Source of the DNA: Cordia subcordata
Lineage: Eukaryota > Streptophyta > Magnoliopsida > Boraginales > Cordiaceae
Assembly (NCBI GenBank): GCA_028554755.1
Contig: JAPTOF010000005.1
Span: 14,048,001 to 14,112,000, forward strand
Direction: 5' to 3'
Length of the DNA stretch: 64,000 bases
Every line of letters starts with the position of its first letter. Position 1 is the stretch's first letter. Below the pieces are notes generated by a model that saw only the letters and a program-made list of their open reading frames with translations, was not told where the DNA came from and ran no database searches. This document shows, one piece after another, positions 22,635-34,500 of the stretch. Both the position numbers and the translations under genes were made by a program.

Positions 22635-24148
22635 ATGCAACCTCCTGATGGGGGTTTTCAAGGCCGTGGAAAATATGTCCATGGTGGTTCATCAAGAAGC
22701 CGTGGCAAATAGAGTCATGGTGGAAAAGGGAGAAATAAAGCTCTAGATTCTTCCATGCAAATAAGGCATTGGAAATTGCTTCTAAAGAAGCTGAAGTACG
22801 TAAAAATATATTGCGTGCTCAGAAGTTTGATATAAAACTTCCTCATCCCAGTTCACCAATATACTCAGAGACAATAAAGTTTCTCGAGGAACTGGAGAAA
22901 AAAGCAGAGGAAAGAAATATAAGTTTTTTCATTTCAGCTCTAAATACTATAGAGCAAGATGAATCTGTGCAATATACACAGAATGCAGGAGAGGAAATAA
23001 TCCTCTATTTGTCCCAGAAGGATCTCATATATCAACAAGATCCATGGTTGCTTATGTCCAAATACCTGCATGATTTCTCATTTCCAGCTCAGTCATATAA
23101 GACGAGACACCACTATGAGAAAATTCTCATGGAGACGCAATCTGCAGATTTTGAACACTTCAAAAAGAGTGGAAAGGCAGATATGATGTCAAAGGATATT
23201 GCTTATAGCAAAATCTACATCAAGACTCTTGTCAATGCAGAGCAGCGGGGACTTTCTACACATAAATTGAAGTCCTATGTGGTATCAACACAACAAGGTC
23301 CAGTACTATATTCTTACTGGGATTATGTTGAAGGATTCTCAAAGGTATTTTATTTTGAGAATGACCAGCATAAACATTCATGGTTCGTAAAGATAGCTGG
23401 TACAGTCCTTGATAAGGATATTCCATCATGGTTTATAATTTGGTGGAATCAGTTTGGTCCAAATTCATCAATACTTCCAGATCCATTCAAAGATCTATAT
23501 ACTAGATGGATGGAAGTCTCACCAAGGATGCAGAACCTTGAAGATCAACAATCAGTTGAAGGAACTGCAACAATGTATTTCTTTCTGGAGTTCTCAATTC
23601 CGTGGATTGTCAGATGGATTCCAGAAGTTGGTCATACAGATAAGCATGTACCATGTTTGAAGAGAATATACTTCACAAAATTCTGGCATAAGATGATCCA
23701 AAAAGATCCTAAGACGAATCAATTATATTCCCAGGATCTTATCAAAGAAATCGAAGAAAAGCTTTAGCAATACAAGAAAGAAGCTAAGGAGAAAAAGAAG
23801 TTGTTTGAACCAAAATCATGGTTTGAGCAATTTGTTAACAAAGTTCAGAAAGATAATCCGTCCATTACATTGCAGGAAATAATGTTGCAACATATGGATA
23901 ATGTGAAGGATGAAATGATCCAATTCACTCAACAGAGTGATACATCTTCAGAGAAATCAATGGAGATTTCACCCCAAGGCAGTAGATATTTTTGTCTTGC
24001 AGGTCAGTCCCAAGATCCAGAGGAAGAAGAAATCTATTCCTTGGATGACGTGTTCGAATCAATGAAAGACGTATTAAAGGGGCCACTTCAAATAAAGAAG
24101 AGGGAGAATCGTCCCAGAGTGATCCTAAACAGGATAAAGTTTAGGTGA
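22635..24148 (+). pseudogene. last pararetroviral ORF, unknown function (copy B)
   Basis: It starts ATGCAACCTCC at 22635, overlapping the RT ORF end. A TAG at about 22719 and a one-base deletion near 22745 break the Gly/Arg-rich start. The frame is then open from 22769 to a TAG at 23767 (332 codons) and again to 24148. The aromatic segment WFIIWWNQFGP and the acidic SLDDVFESM region match copy A. No known domain is recognised. Confidence 0.82.
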
Positions 24149-25034
24149 AAAAGAAGAAAGAATAGTGGTTATCATGATGACAGTGGAGAAAGCGGTCATG
24201 ATAATTACTCAAAAACAAAGGAATCTCATGACTCAACAATCAGACAGAAGAGTCACAGTTGATTAAATAAAATCAACGAGGACAGATGGAAAGAAGATTT
24301 GTCAATATTAGGCAAACAGTTTTACTATTCATAGATAGTGGAAGTACTGTAGATAAACAGTATTTTACTTTTCACTGTTTGTAATTAGGATGTTTCGCGG
24401 ATTCGAAATATGTGAAGTCCGTGAAGAATTGTTTTGAAGTTTTGTTTCAAATCCGAGGCTTCAATTGTTTATAAAAGCCACAACTCGGACTGAGAAACAA
24501 CAACGAAAAATTTAGTTTAGTTTTCAATTTTATATTTTGTACATTTTGAAAAAAATAATAATAAGCTCAGAGTTTCTCTCTAAGGTACTCTCTCTTTATT
24601 TTTCTGTCATTTATTTTTACTTGTTTTGATTCTTAGCCTAATGATAGGCTGAGTTGTTGATGAATTGATATAATGCTGATATAACATAAGAGTTGTTTTA
24701 AGCCAATATTAGACCAAGATGATAACCCTCAAATGCTCCGCTGATATGTGTTAGTCTTAAGGGTTATGATATATCTTTGATGTTGCTTGGAGTCTTGGTT
24801 CGAAGTATATGATTGAATCCTAGGAGTGTCCCAGGTCCATTTGCCTGTTGCCGTTGTTGTGTTTGAAGGCGTTTTGGCACAGGACCTTCTTCTTTGTTCA
24901 CTCCATGATTAGGGTTTGATTATATATTAAGTAACATACTAAGGATCCATTCTTTTGCATATCTCAGATATAACTTAAAACTTAAGGACTCATTCATGTC
25001 CACGGACTGCTGTTATTTGCCGTCTTATCACCTC
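24149..25034 (+). promoter_or_regulatory. pararetroviral large non-coding region (copy B)
   Basis: It matches 7776-8683 and includes TTTATAAAAG at 24468-24477 as a TATA candidate. An AATAATAATAAG stretch near 24550 could serve polyadenylation, but this is unproven. It ends at the host repeat without a primer-binding site. Confidence 0.65.
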
Positions 25035-25505
25035 TATACTCAAATTAAATAATACTATATCAAAATTCTAAAATTGTCTGACCAAAAAATAAATTAATTA
25101 AGCATTCTTAAAATTTTATCTTCTAAAATTATATTTTTATTACAAAAAATTTCGCCACTTATATACCATTTTGGAAATCAAACAAACTCATACAAAATAT
25201 AATGATAAGAACTCAAAGTTTCAAACTAAAAAATAAAAAAAGATTACATCTAATATTGGGTAATATTGGGGGATAAATTACTCTGTCATTGTACCAAGGT
25301 TGTGCCTTAAAATAAACTAAAAAACTAATATATATATATATATGTATATATCAAATGTTTGGTACAAATTGCTACTCCCAACCATTGTAATAATATCATG
25401 CTTTAAAATATTTGCCTACTAACAACGGAAAAAAAAAAAAGAAAAAAATTCTACATAAAATTATTTTACAAAAAGTTATAAATAAGTTGAACTTAATATA
25501 ATTTT
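25035..25505 (+). repeat. right copy of the ~470-bp direct repeat
   Basis: See the left copy at 5732-6199. The longer TA tract here (two extra bases) and single-base changes near 25290 and 25377 are the main differences. Host DNA continues at 25506 with CTTGATGTTG. Confidence 0.85.
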
Positions 25506-27839
25506 CTTGATGTTGATTAATGTGTTAAGCTATAGGTACAAGATCACACAAGTAAATAAAAAAAATTTGAAAGGGCTAATTATTTTTTACTCTTTAAATA
25601 CAACAGTTGTATATATATATATATATATATATGTATGTACAGATCATTTTCATATGCTTTCATGTAATCATGTTTCTACTCTCTTTGTGCTTTCTGTCAT
25701 ATCACCACAACGATCAGAAATAATTAAAGGAAAAAGAACACACCGTACTTGCCTACAATAACATAATTTTTAGCTGTAGAGTTATCTCTACTATATTAGA
25801 AAGGATTCACTTATTTTGCTACTATTCATTCATGTCCTTGGCCATATTGTAATAACTTTCAAAATGAGGGATAATTGTTAATGGTGATTTATATAATATT
25901 TATTATGGCAAAGTTATGATCTCATTTTTAGCATGAAACATATATAATTTTACGTTTACCTTTTTTTTTTTCACTAGCAAAATAATTTGTCTTTCAACTA
26001 TAGAAATTAGTTTGAATTTTAAATATTTTGAGTTTTGAGATCGAAAAACCTATTCAATTGGGTATTAAAATTCATAAAACCCAATCAGGTTAAAGAAATT
26101 GGTTTAAAATTTCATATTCAAGTTTTTAAATTTCTAGAACCAAAAAAATTATTCGAGTGGATAATTCGACATTTACTCAATTTTTTTTCTTTTTTCTTCC
26201 CAATCAAAATTATATGCTCTCTATTCTTCTCTTCCTTATTAATCATGCTTCTTTTGCTTTGGGTACTTCAAAAATTTATACTTGGGGTCAAAAAATCTAT
26301 CCAATTAGGTTAAGAATAGAATTTGTTTAAATTTTTAAGTTCAAAATTTTGAACTTCTAGGGCTAAAAAAACTATTAAATTGAACATTTAAAATCATAAA
26401 AACTGATTGACTTATTATATTTAGCTTTTGGATTTTCTCGCATTCAAATTTTTCTTTTTTTGTTATTGTTAAATATAGTGTGCTAATTTACACTAAATTC
26501 GAAAATAGATAGATGTTTTAAATCGTAATGTACTAATTTATACTAAATGTGAAAATAGATATGAAAAGTTGAAAATTAATAAATATAAAAAATTAAATTT
26601 ACCAATATTACAATTATCTAAATTCAAATAACTATCAAATCATTCCAAATTACATTAAAATACTTATAGACATAAAAAAAAATTAAAATTTTGAGATGGT
26701 TCAAATCAATATTTTTTTCCTCCTTAAAAACACCATATGCTGTCTTTTTTTTTTTTTGTGCTTCTATGCTCATCATGTATGTCAACTTTCTGCTAAGAGT
26801 GCATATTAATTTGAATTTCTTAATTTTCAGGTTTAAATTTTTAATATTTGAGAGCAAAAAACTATTCAATTGGATATTGAAATTATATAACTGATCATAA
26901 TTTAGATAGCAAGTTTGGGACTTTCGAGTTTGCATTTCGTTATTTTATTATAGTGAGTTTGGAACTTTCGGGTTTGCATTTCGTTCTTTTATCATTTTGT
27001 CATTTGTTGAATCATATTGCGTCAATTAAAATTAAATTTAATTATAAATATAAAAGGTTGAACAAAAATAAATTCATAAGGTCTAAATTTATTTAAATTA
27101 TAACTTTCTAAGTTTAAATAATTTTGAAGTCATCTCAATTACATGAATGTATTTGGGAAATAAAAAATTAACTTTTCAATCATAAACTTTATTCTTAAAA
27201 TTCCAATAAGATAAGGTAAAATACATAAGAAAATTTAGATATTTTCAACCCATATTCACCCAACCCCATTGTGTCAATAAATTCATTTTAACTCTACAAT
27301 CCATCTCATCAAATTTGTCAAAATAACAAAAAGACAAAAATTAGCACATTTTTAAGTTTCAATTTTACAAATAGAAACATAAACATAAATATAACTTCTT
27401 TAACTCCTTGCAAGATTACTGAATTCTTCAATAAATATTTATCACATATTATAAATTTTATATTACAATAATATTGGATAATATAGTCGTGAATTACACG
27501 ACTTTATTTTACTAGTAACAATAAAACAAACACAACTGTATTCTGAAAATGTTTGCTCTTGCAGTTCAACAGAAGAAAGGGCGCGCTGCCAATATTAGGA
27601 ACTATTCAGACAAACATCCTTACAAAGTCAAAATTGATATCTCAACCACTGCCGAGAATTATATTAGCAGTAGAGCCACTGAAACCGTGATAATTGTCAA
27701 AGCGTATTCTCTGTCATTATATACAACTGTCAATGTATAAGAAATTAACACGGGCCGGTCAAAGAATATTGTGTGCCAACCAGACACTAGCAAAGTTGTT
27801 GTATACCCCCATGCCGTGACGGTTCATATCCATCATTTG
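25506..27839. other. AT-rich intergenic region
   Basis: No gene is supported. It has a TA microsatellite at about 25611-25632. Three diverged repeats sharing an AAAAACTATTCAATTGG(A/G)TATT-like core lie around 26040-26110, 26340-26400 and 26820-26890. The last 100 bases are probably the 3' UTR of the thioredoxin-AlgH gene. Confidence 0.5.
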
Positions 27840-28501
27840 TCATCTTGATGGCCAATCCAACAGCTCCATGTTACCTTTGGCCACCTCCCAAGCTCCTTCT
27901 GCAATCTCATTATATAGTTGGTGCCACCCCCAACTTGAAAAGCCCAAAAAGAACCAACAGTTATCAACAGATTGCTTTCCTGATTTGAGTTCTTCTAATA
28001 GATTAAGTGTCGCCGATTGATCAAGAAAATAGACGCTTGGTAGAACTTCTGGGTATTCATCTTTAATATACTTTCGAGCCAAAGCAACAAGGGGCCTTCC
28101 CTTTTTGACTACAGGACCACCAAATGATAGAGGCGCCTCTTTTAGAAGTTCCAGACCTTCATCAAGTTCATCAAGGGAGTCCCAACTGATGTGCTTGTTA
28201 AGAAGCAGACCTTGATAGCCTGCGATCTGATCCACTTTCACAATGAGGATATTGGATCTGTCAAATGGATGAGCATCTGAAAGCTTGTCCGTTGCAACTA
28301 GCATTGAACCAACCACCAACTGAGGGTTTGTTTCATGCAAGTGAATCATAGAAGGAGAAGAAAACTGATTTAATTTGATTCCAACTTTCTCCATCCTGTC
28401 CTTGAGCAAAACTTCATAGTGTGAGCTCTTTGAAAGAGTAGAGTCCTGTAAATTAAGAGACCTTCCTCCTTGTTCAGCTCCAGGCGATGACACACCTACA
28501 T
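27840..28501 (-). CDS. exon 8 of the thioredoxin-AlgH gene: AlgH/UPF0301 (DUF179) domain
   Basis: Acceptor CTTCCAG joins in phase 1 to give DVGVSSPG. The domain features are [48 protein letters not shown] and [15 protein letters not shown]. These match the bacterial AlgH/YqgE fold. The stop TGA is at 27840-27842. The role of the domain is unknown in plants and bacteria. Confidence 0.9.
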
Positions 28502-31500
28502 CTGGAAGCGGCAGATAAGATGTTGAAGACAGCACTCAGTCATTTAAGCAAATGCAGTATCAGTAACACGTAGCATAGGAACTAAAAGATCTTTTACTTG
28601 CAACAATGTCACAGGAAACGACAATCCTGGGGACAAATCAAAAAAGTTACTAAGTTGATGTTCAACACCATCATTATATTCAAGTAGGAGCAAATACTTC
28701 GCATAAGCAAGAATTTGGGCTATTAGCAGCACAATGTGTTAATTATCCTAGCAACTATTAGAATGAAAAAATCTGGGTTTTATAAATTATCTATAATCTG
28801 AACTCTTAACATCACAATGATCTAAGGGAGCTAGGAGTGTAAAGATACTAGAAAGTGATACACGCACATCTATAAGTGGTTGGATGGTGTCTTTCTCGAG
28901 GTTATCTTTCTTCCATCCAGGGTTCCCATATCTTAATGTCCCTAGTTCAAGGGAATATCAATGGCAAGGTATCCTCTATTACTGCGTACTCTCGAGCATT
29001 CATAGAGTCCTTGGCAGAGAGGTCCTGTTGCATGCTCATATAAAGGGGGTTGCATTATTGTAAAGTGGCAAAACGCAATGAGTATAGCTTTCAGTGTCCA
29101 TCGAACTCCGCTTAGGTCTTTTTCCATCCCTCTTACTGTGTACTACGTTCACAGCTTCACATCTTCCAACAGTCTCCAATAACCCTCTTCCTAACATGTC
29201 TAAACTATCTTGTCTGTTGGGGATGTCCTACTTTATTTTTAATCAAATCATATCTAATCTTGTTCTTTTAATACTACTATCAACATTCTTATTCCACCCA
29301 CTGACATCCGCTGAATATATCAGAACTTTACCACTGAATGATTTAAACAATATAACAAACCTAGTCTCGTGGCTAGCTCATCACCCCAACCCTAGAGTTT
29401 TTCATTCTCCCTTAAATCAACAAATTTAATCTAGCAATAATACAGAATTTAATCCAGCAATAATACAGTGCCAAGTTTCAGCTGGTACTCTCTACTTAAT
29501 TGTTCTTTCATATACTTTGCTCTGTCGCTTTCTTCCTCATCTTGTCCTCAGTTGGGGGTGCTCCTACTTTGTCTTTTTTCACATCATATCCAATCTGGTC
29601 CTCCCTAGTCCAGTAACAAATCCATTTCAAATTTATCTCGCCCACCAAACATCCTTTGAACATTTGAGACTTCACCTCCAAATGCAGTATCTCTCTCTCT
29701 CTCTCTCACCTCCAAATACACCTAGAGTATCTCTCTCTCTCTCTTCATAAGATCATTAAATTTAGTTTAGCAGTAATACAATGTCACGTTTCATACAGAA
29801 AAGTATAGCTGGACCTATAGTAAGGTTATATTAGGAAATATCAAAATATGGGGCTAACAATTTTGAACAACAAACCTACCTCCAGCTGATTTAATGGCAC
29901 AAAGACTGGTAACTGCTTTCAGCAAATATTGTCTTTATTCAAATATAACTTCATAAGCAGGGAATTCCACTTCTCTGTATTTCATGACCTAGATTTCAAC
30001 ACCAACACCAAATGTAGCATTCCAGCTCTTATCCTTTTCTAGAGTAGCTGAAATACTATAATGGTGAGACATAAACTAGATCCAATAGTTTCAATAAGCA
30101 ATATCTTTTCTCCACCAATTTCCTTGAAATAAATCTTCTAGCTTTTCATATTTATATGATATTTGAGTTCTTACTAGGGGTGACGATGGGTTGGCTAAAC
30201 CAACCAAGCCAACCCGAAAATTCAGTTTGGTTTGGTTTTTTCTCTCCTTTTTTTTTTAATATAAAAAATAAATTTGGGATTGACTTTCTAGCAAACCAAA
30301 ATTGGTTCAGCTTTCCTAAAGCTGAAGTGGTTTCGGTTAAATCAAAACCAGACCAAGTCAACATCATATATATACAGACTATAATATAAAAATGCAAATT
30401 GGGAGACTTGAACCCATGACCTCTGTGTTTTGTTTCAAAGCTTTAACCCCCAAACCAAAATTGCACTTGTGCTTCCGTATTATACGTAAAGTACTATGAC
30501 TTGAACAAGTTCTATCATACAACTAAATGTGAGTTGGTGGGTTTTCTTACTTGTGTGGATAATAAGAAAACATAGAATAAGTTCAAGAAGGTCATGATTT
30601 CTGTATTCACAATTATCCTGCACAGTCATATATATCATGCCGCCATATAAATATTCCTGACACGCTAATTTCAACAAGCAAAAATTAAAGGTGGCTCATA
30701 AATCAACATCATTTACCTTTCTCCCTAACAAGGCCTCGAATAAGACTCCCACTATCAATTAGAAACTTGAAAATATCAGACACAGCAATATCTCCTTCAT
30801 AAGCCATGGGACTCTTACTGCCAGCTGGGAATAAGAGCAGAGACGGATAAAGTTCTCTCTGCAAGCAAATCAAGAAATGATAAGTAACCTGTTTCCCATA
30901 TGACACAAGGATAAGTTCTCTCAGTAGTCTGGTGCAGCTTCCAATACGGACAAAAAACAAGCAAGTGAAGAGCTTAAGCTATTGATTACCAGTACAAAAG
31001 AAGAGAGCTCAGATCACTCTTTAGGTGTCCAATGTTAGCGATGCACAAAATTTCCGTAAAAATTCGTTGATGTTTTCTCAATGACAGTTCAATGATTAAC
31101 AGTTCCCCAGATTTGAGGCAGAAGCCAAACACCACTCTTGTATGCTTGAACCATTACACAGCAAATATCAGGACAACAGCCAATATTAAGTGGGTGCCAC
31201 TTTAGCAGATTCCACATAGTTAATAACACAACAATAAGACTACTCACATCAACATAAACAGATTCATAAACTGATAGCAGGACTAAACATATATAATATT
31301 TAAGAAGATTTGGAAAATAAAATTATCTTTCAACGGTGAAATTTATTTTAAAAAGTTTATTTGGATTCACCATAGAGGGAGGCAATCCCTCTACAACAGT
31401 ATATAGATCCAATAAAAAAGCACCAAATGAAGAGGGAGGGTGGTGGATTTGTTTTTCTTTTGGAGAAGATGGGAAGAATGGGGGGGGGGGGGGTGGATGT

Positions 31501-34500
31501 GCCATCACTCCAGAAAAACTCAAGTCGGAGATGTTGTCACTCAAAACTCCTCCATCCTTGGCATGTGATGATCATTGATGGACACTTCAATAGAGCTCTC
31601 TATTGTCCTTGATTCTCATAGATTTTGTTTTTTCTATAAGCTTACAGCTCTCGTCCATGCACCTCCTCTATGGTCCCCATCAAGATCACATCTCTTTCAC
31701 CTCAGTCATACTTCCTTTTTTTTGTTTTTTGAGAAATAGAGAATTTTATTAATAAATAATGAGGGGGTACAATGAGCAACTTCAAAAATACTTACACTAA
31801 CAATTTAAGTTTCCTATAGAATCTTGTCTACTATATATGTCGACTACACAAGAACGCCTCGTCCAAAAACAAATGTCATGTAACAGAAGTGATTTCAACA
31901 AGGAAAGAGGAGATTCCTTCCAATCAAAATCTCTTTGATTCCTCTCTCCAAAGATTCCAAATAATGGCAAAAGGAACTGTCAAATGATTAGAGGTCTTGA
32001 TTCCACTCCAAGTTGTCATCTCCTCCCTAAGGGACATGCAAATAACCAATTGGACTCCAATGATATTGAAGGCCATCTCCCATTCTTGCCCAATTACATG
32101 TAAGCAAAAGATGATCTGTTGTTTCCAAATTATCTTTGCAAATATAACATCTATTACCAACTTGCCCTTTTCTTTGGAGATTGTCATAGTTAAGATTTCC
32201 CCAAGGCTGCCTAAGCAAAAAGTGGAACTCTAAATTGCACACGACTTCAAAATATCCTTCAATGGAACTCATCTTGAGAAATAAGCTTAACTTCATTAAG
32301 AAGAGCTCTCAGTAAAGATTTCACTGAGAAAGTTCCATTTCAAGCCAAATTCCACTTCATCTAGTCCTTTCTCCCTCCGCTAAGGCTACAATAGTTAAGG
32401 CACCCAAAGAAATTGGTAGTCCTCCACTTCCAAATCATTTGCCTCTCTAGTGAAAGTCACATCCCATCCATAGCTACCATCCACCCATTGCACAATAGAG
32501 CCAATCGTGGCATGTTTCTCCCTAAACAAGAAAAAATATTAGAGAAGCGACCCTCTAAAGAACCAGAAGAAGCACTCCATTTGTCAACCCAAAGAAAGAC
32601 CCTTTCCCCATTTCCCGCATCAAAGAAAATGAACTTAATAAAAGAGTTCCAACCTTTCACAATATTTTTCCAAAGGCCCATTACATGAGTTGTCCTCCTA
32701 TCATTCGATATCCAACCATTATGCTTTTCCCTTGCAAGGATGACCTCCCCTCAAAGGTTTTCCTTATCAATCATAGACCTCCATAACCATTTGACAAGGA
32801 GACGTTTATTCAAAATAAGAAGCAAAAGGATACAAGATCACCCTTAGCAAAAGGTTGTTTGACCACTCCCCATTTCACAACATGATATTTGGATTCATTT
32901 CCTAGTCTTCCGCACAAGAATCTCTTTCCAATATCCTCCAAACTCTTCTGAATAGTACTCAGGATGGGAAAAGAGACATGGATTACACCGGAAGGTTGGA
33001 AAGCGTACTTTTTATGAGATTTAGTCTACCACTTCTGGAAAGGAGCTTCCTTTTCCACCCCGCCAATCTTATCTCAAATTTCACAATTAAGAGTCCCAAA
33101 CCCTAAGGTCTTTACGTTTTACCTGGAGAGAAAGGCCATTGTAAGTAAAAGGGAGAGCTCCCACCCTATACCCAAACACGTAAGCAAGTTCATCTATCTA
33201 TATTCTCCCCATCTCCTAGGGAAATCAATTCACTTCTACTGAGGTTGATTTGCAATCTTGACACCACTTCAAATAAAAAAAGAAGGCATTATGATGGTTG
33301 ATCATTTGTTCAATGTCTGCCTCATGAAACAAAATGGTACCATCCGTGAAGAAAAGATGAGAAATAGTAACAACTCTTTCTTGATGCTCCACATGAAAGC
33401 CATGAAGAGGTCATCTCGAAAAAGATTCAAAATCATTATACTCACAGCTTTTATCAATAAATTAGAAAAGAGATGGGAACAAGGATTACCTAATCCTACC
33501 CTTGAAAGTAATCAATAGGGCCACCATTAATGATGACCCGAAAGAAAGTGGAAGAGATGCATTTGAAGATCCACTTATACCAGTTCTCACTAAACCCCAT
33601 TCTTTTTAAAATATAGATGAGGAAATTGATACATGATCATATGTCTTCACCTCATCACAAACGTAGCCTAAAGTTACAGCTAGAATCTGAGGGTATTGAA
33701 GGGGCCTCAACTACAAACAGAACTAAGATAAAGTTACAGCTGTCAAACACAGATTTTCAATTAACTACAGTCACAACCATGCAAACGTTTAATGTCACTA
33801 CCCACCAAGCCCCATTGGCACCTCCTCTCCTAGGAGCCTAATATGGTGTGTCCCAATCTAACACCAAAAATTTTCCTTGGGCATTTGAGAAACAAACGAA
33901 GGGAGAAAAAAATGTGAATCATGCATAAATACACTATCTTTACTAGGAAAATCCAACACATTGTGAAAATGAACCATGATCAGAAATTAGCCACCATGGG
34001 TTCACTAATTTTTTAGGTCAAGCTCAAGTACTCACAAAATATCTTATATTTTATGGTAAAAAAAACTTTACTGATGTAGCACCAAAGAGGCCTATAAATG
34101 AAGAATTGAAGTTCAGTATCTGGACCTAATAAAAGTAGAAAACAAAGTGCTCAGCAACGTGATAGTTATTACAATGCAGATGTCAAAATGAGTTCCGCAT
34201 AGCAAAAGTAATCTCAGTGTGGTATGACATAATTTGCTATTTCCTCAGTCTCAATGATCACACAAGAAGTAGTTGAAAATTTGCTCAATGAATACGCACT
34301 TTTTTATATGTTTTCAAATTTTATTTGTTTTAATTAACTTAAGCCGTAAGATGTAAACAGGATATGAAATCTTTGACACGGGGGCATTTTCTAGTTTCAG
34401 ATTTAGAAGTTCAAAGCAGAAGATATGAAAATGCATTATGCTGGCTGGTTATATCTGGCTTTGCGTTCATAAATGTAACTCTTCAAAAAGCACCTCAATT

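Larger units (their letters stand above)
6200..25034. mobile_element. endogenous pararetrovirus (Caulimoviridae) inverted double-copy array
   Basis: Two genome copies lie head to head. A circularly permuted minus-strand copy spans 6200 to about 15903, and a 5'-truncated plus-strand copy spans about 17650-25034. Between them is a joint of short segments of alternating orientation. Both copies encode a caulimovirid 30K-type movement protein, coat protein, CCHC zinc knuckle, aspartic protease, reverse transcriptase, RNase H and a final unknown ORF. The gene order and a last ORF after RNase H resemble florendoviruses. However, the movement protein is a separate ORF here (a TAA precedes the coat ORF in both copies), so the genus is left open. 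No integrase is present, as expected for an accidental insertion. Confidence 0.93.
17650..25034 (+). mobile_element. pararetrovirus copy B, plus strand, 5'-truncated
   Basis: The copy runs from inside the movement protein through coat, zinc knuckle, protease-RT-RNase H, last ORF and the non-coding region. It ends abruptly at ATCACCT, about 10 bases before where the primer-binding site lies in copy A. About 0.65 kb (primer site and N-terminal movement protein) is absent. It carries several point stops: 20558, 21656, 22155, 22587, 22719 and 23767. It lacks the solo-LTR-like insertion. Confidence 0.9.

Noticed and set aside
5732..25505. The ~470-bp repeats considered as LTRs of a giant retrotransposon.
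   Set aside because: They have no TG...CA ends, no primer site next to the left copy, and the viral block has its own primer site inside; host-like AT-rich DNA fits a target duplication.
27549..27740. Plus-strand 63-codon open frame.
   Set aside because: No motif, no neighbours on that strand, and ordinary chance length.
28544..28732. Possible extra exon of the thioredoxin-AlgH gene (open minus frame ending in a run of hydrophobic residues).
   Set aside because: Joining exon 7 directly to 28501 keeps the phase and total length correct; including this segment breaks the frame.
30395..30470. Possible tRNA gene from the GGTTCAAGTC motif.
   Set aside because: There is no acceptor-stem pairing or anticodon loop; at best it is a SINE fragment.
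31323..31612. Proline-rich or glycine-rich open frames around the poly-G tract.
   Set aside because: They are created by the homopolymer and neighbouring low-complexity DNA.
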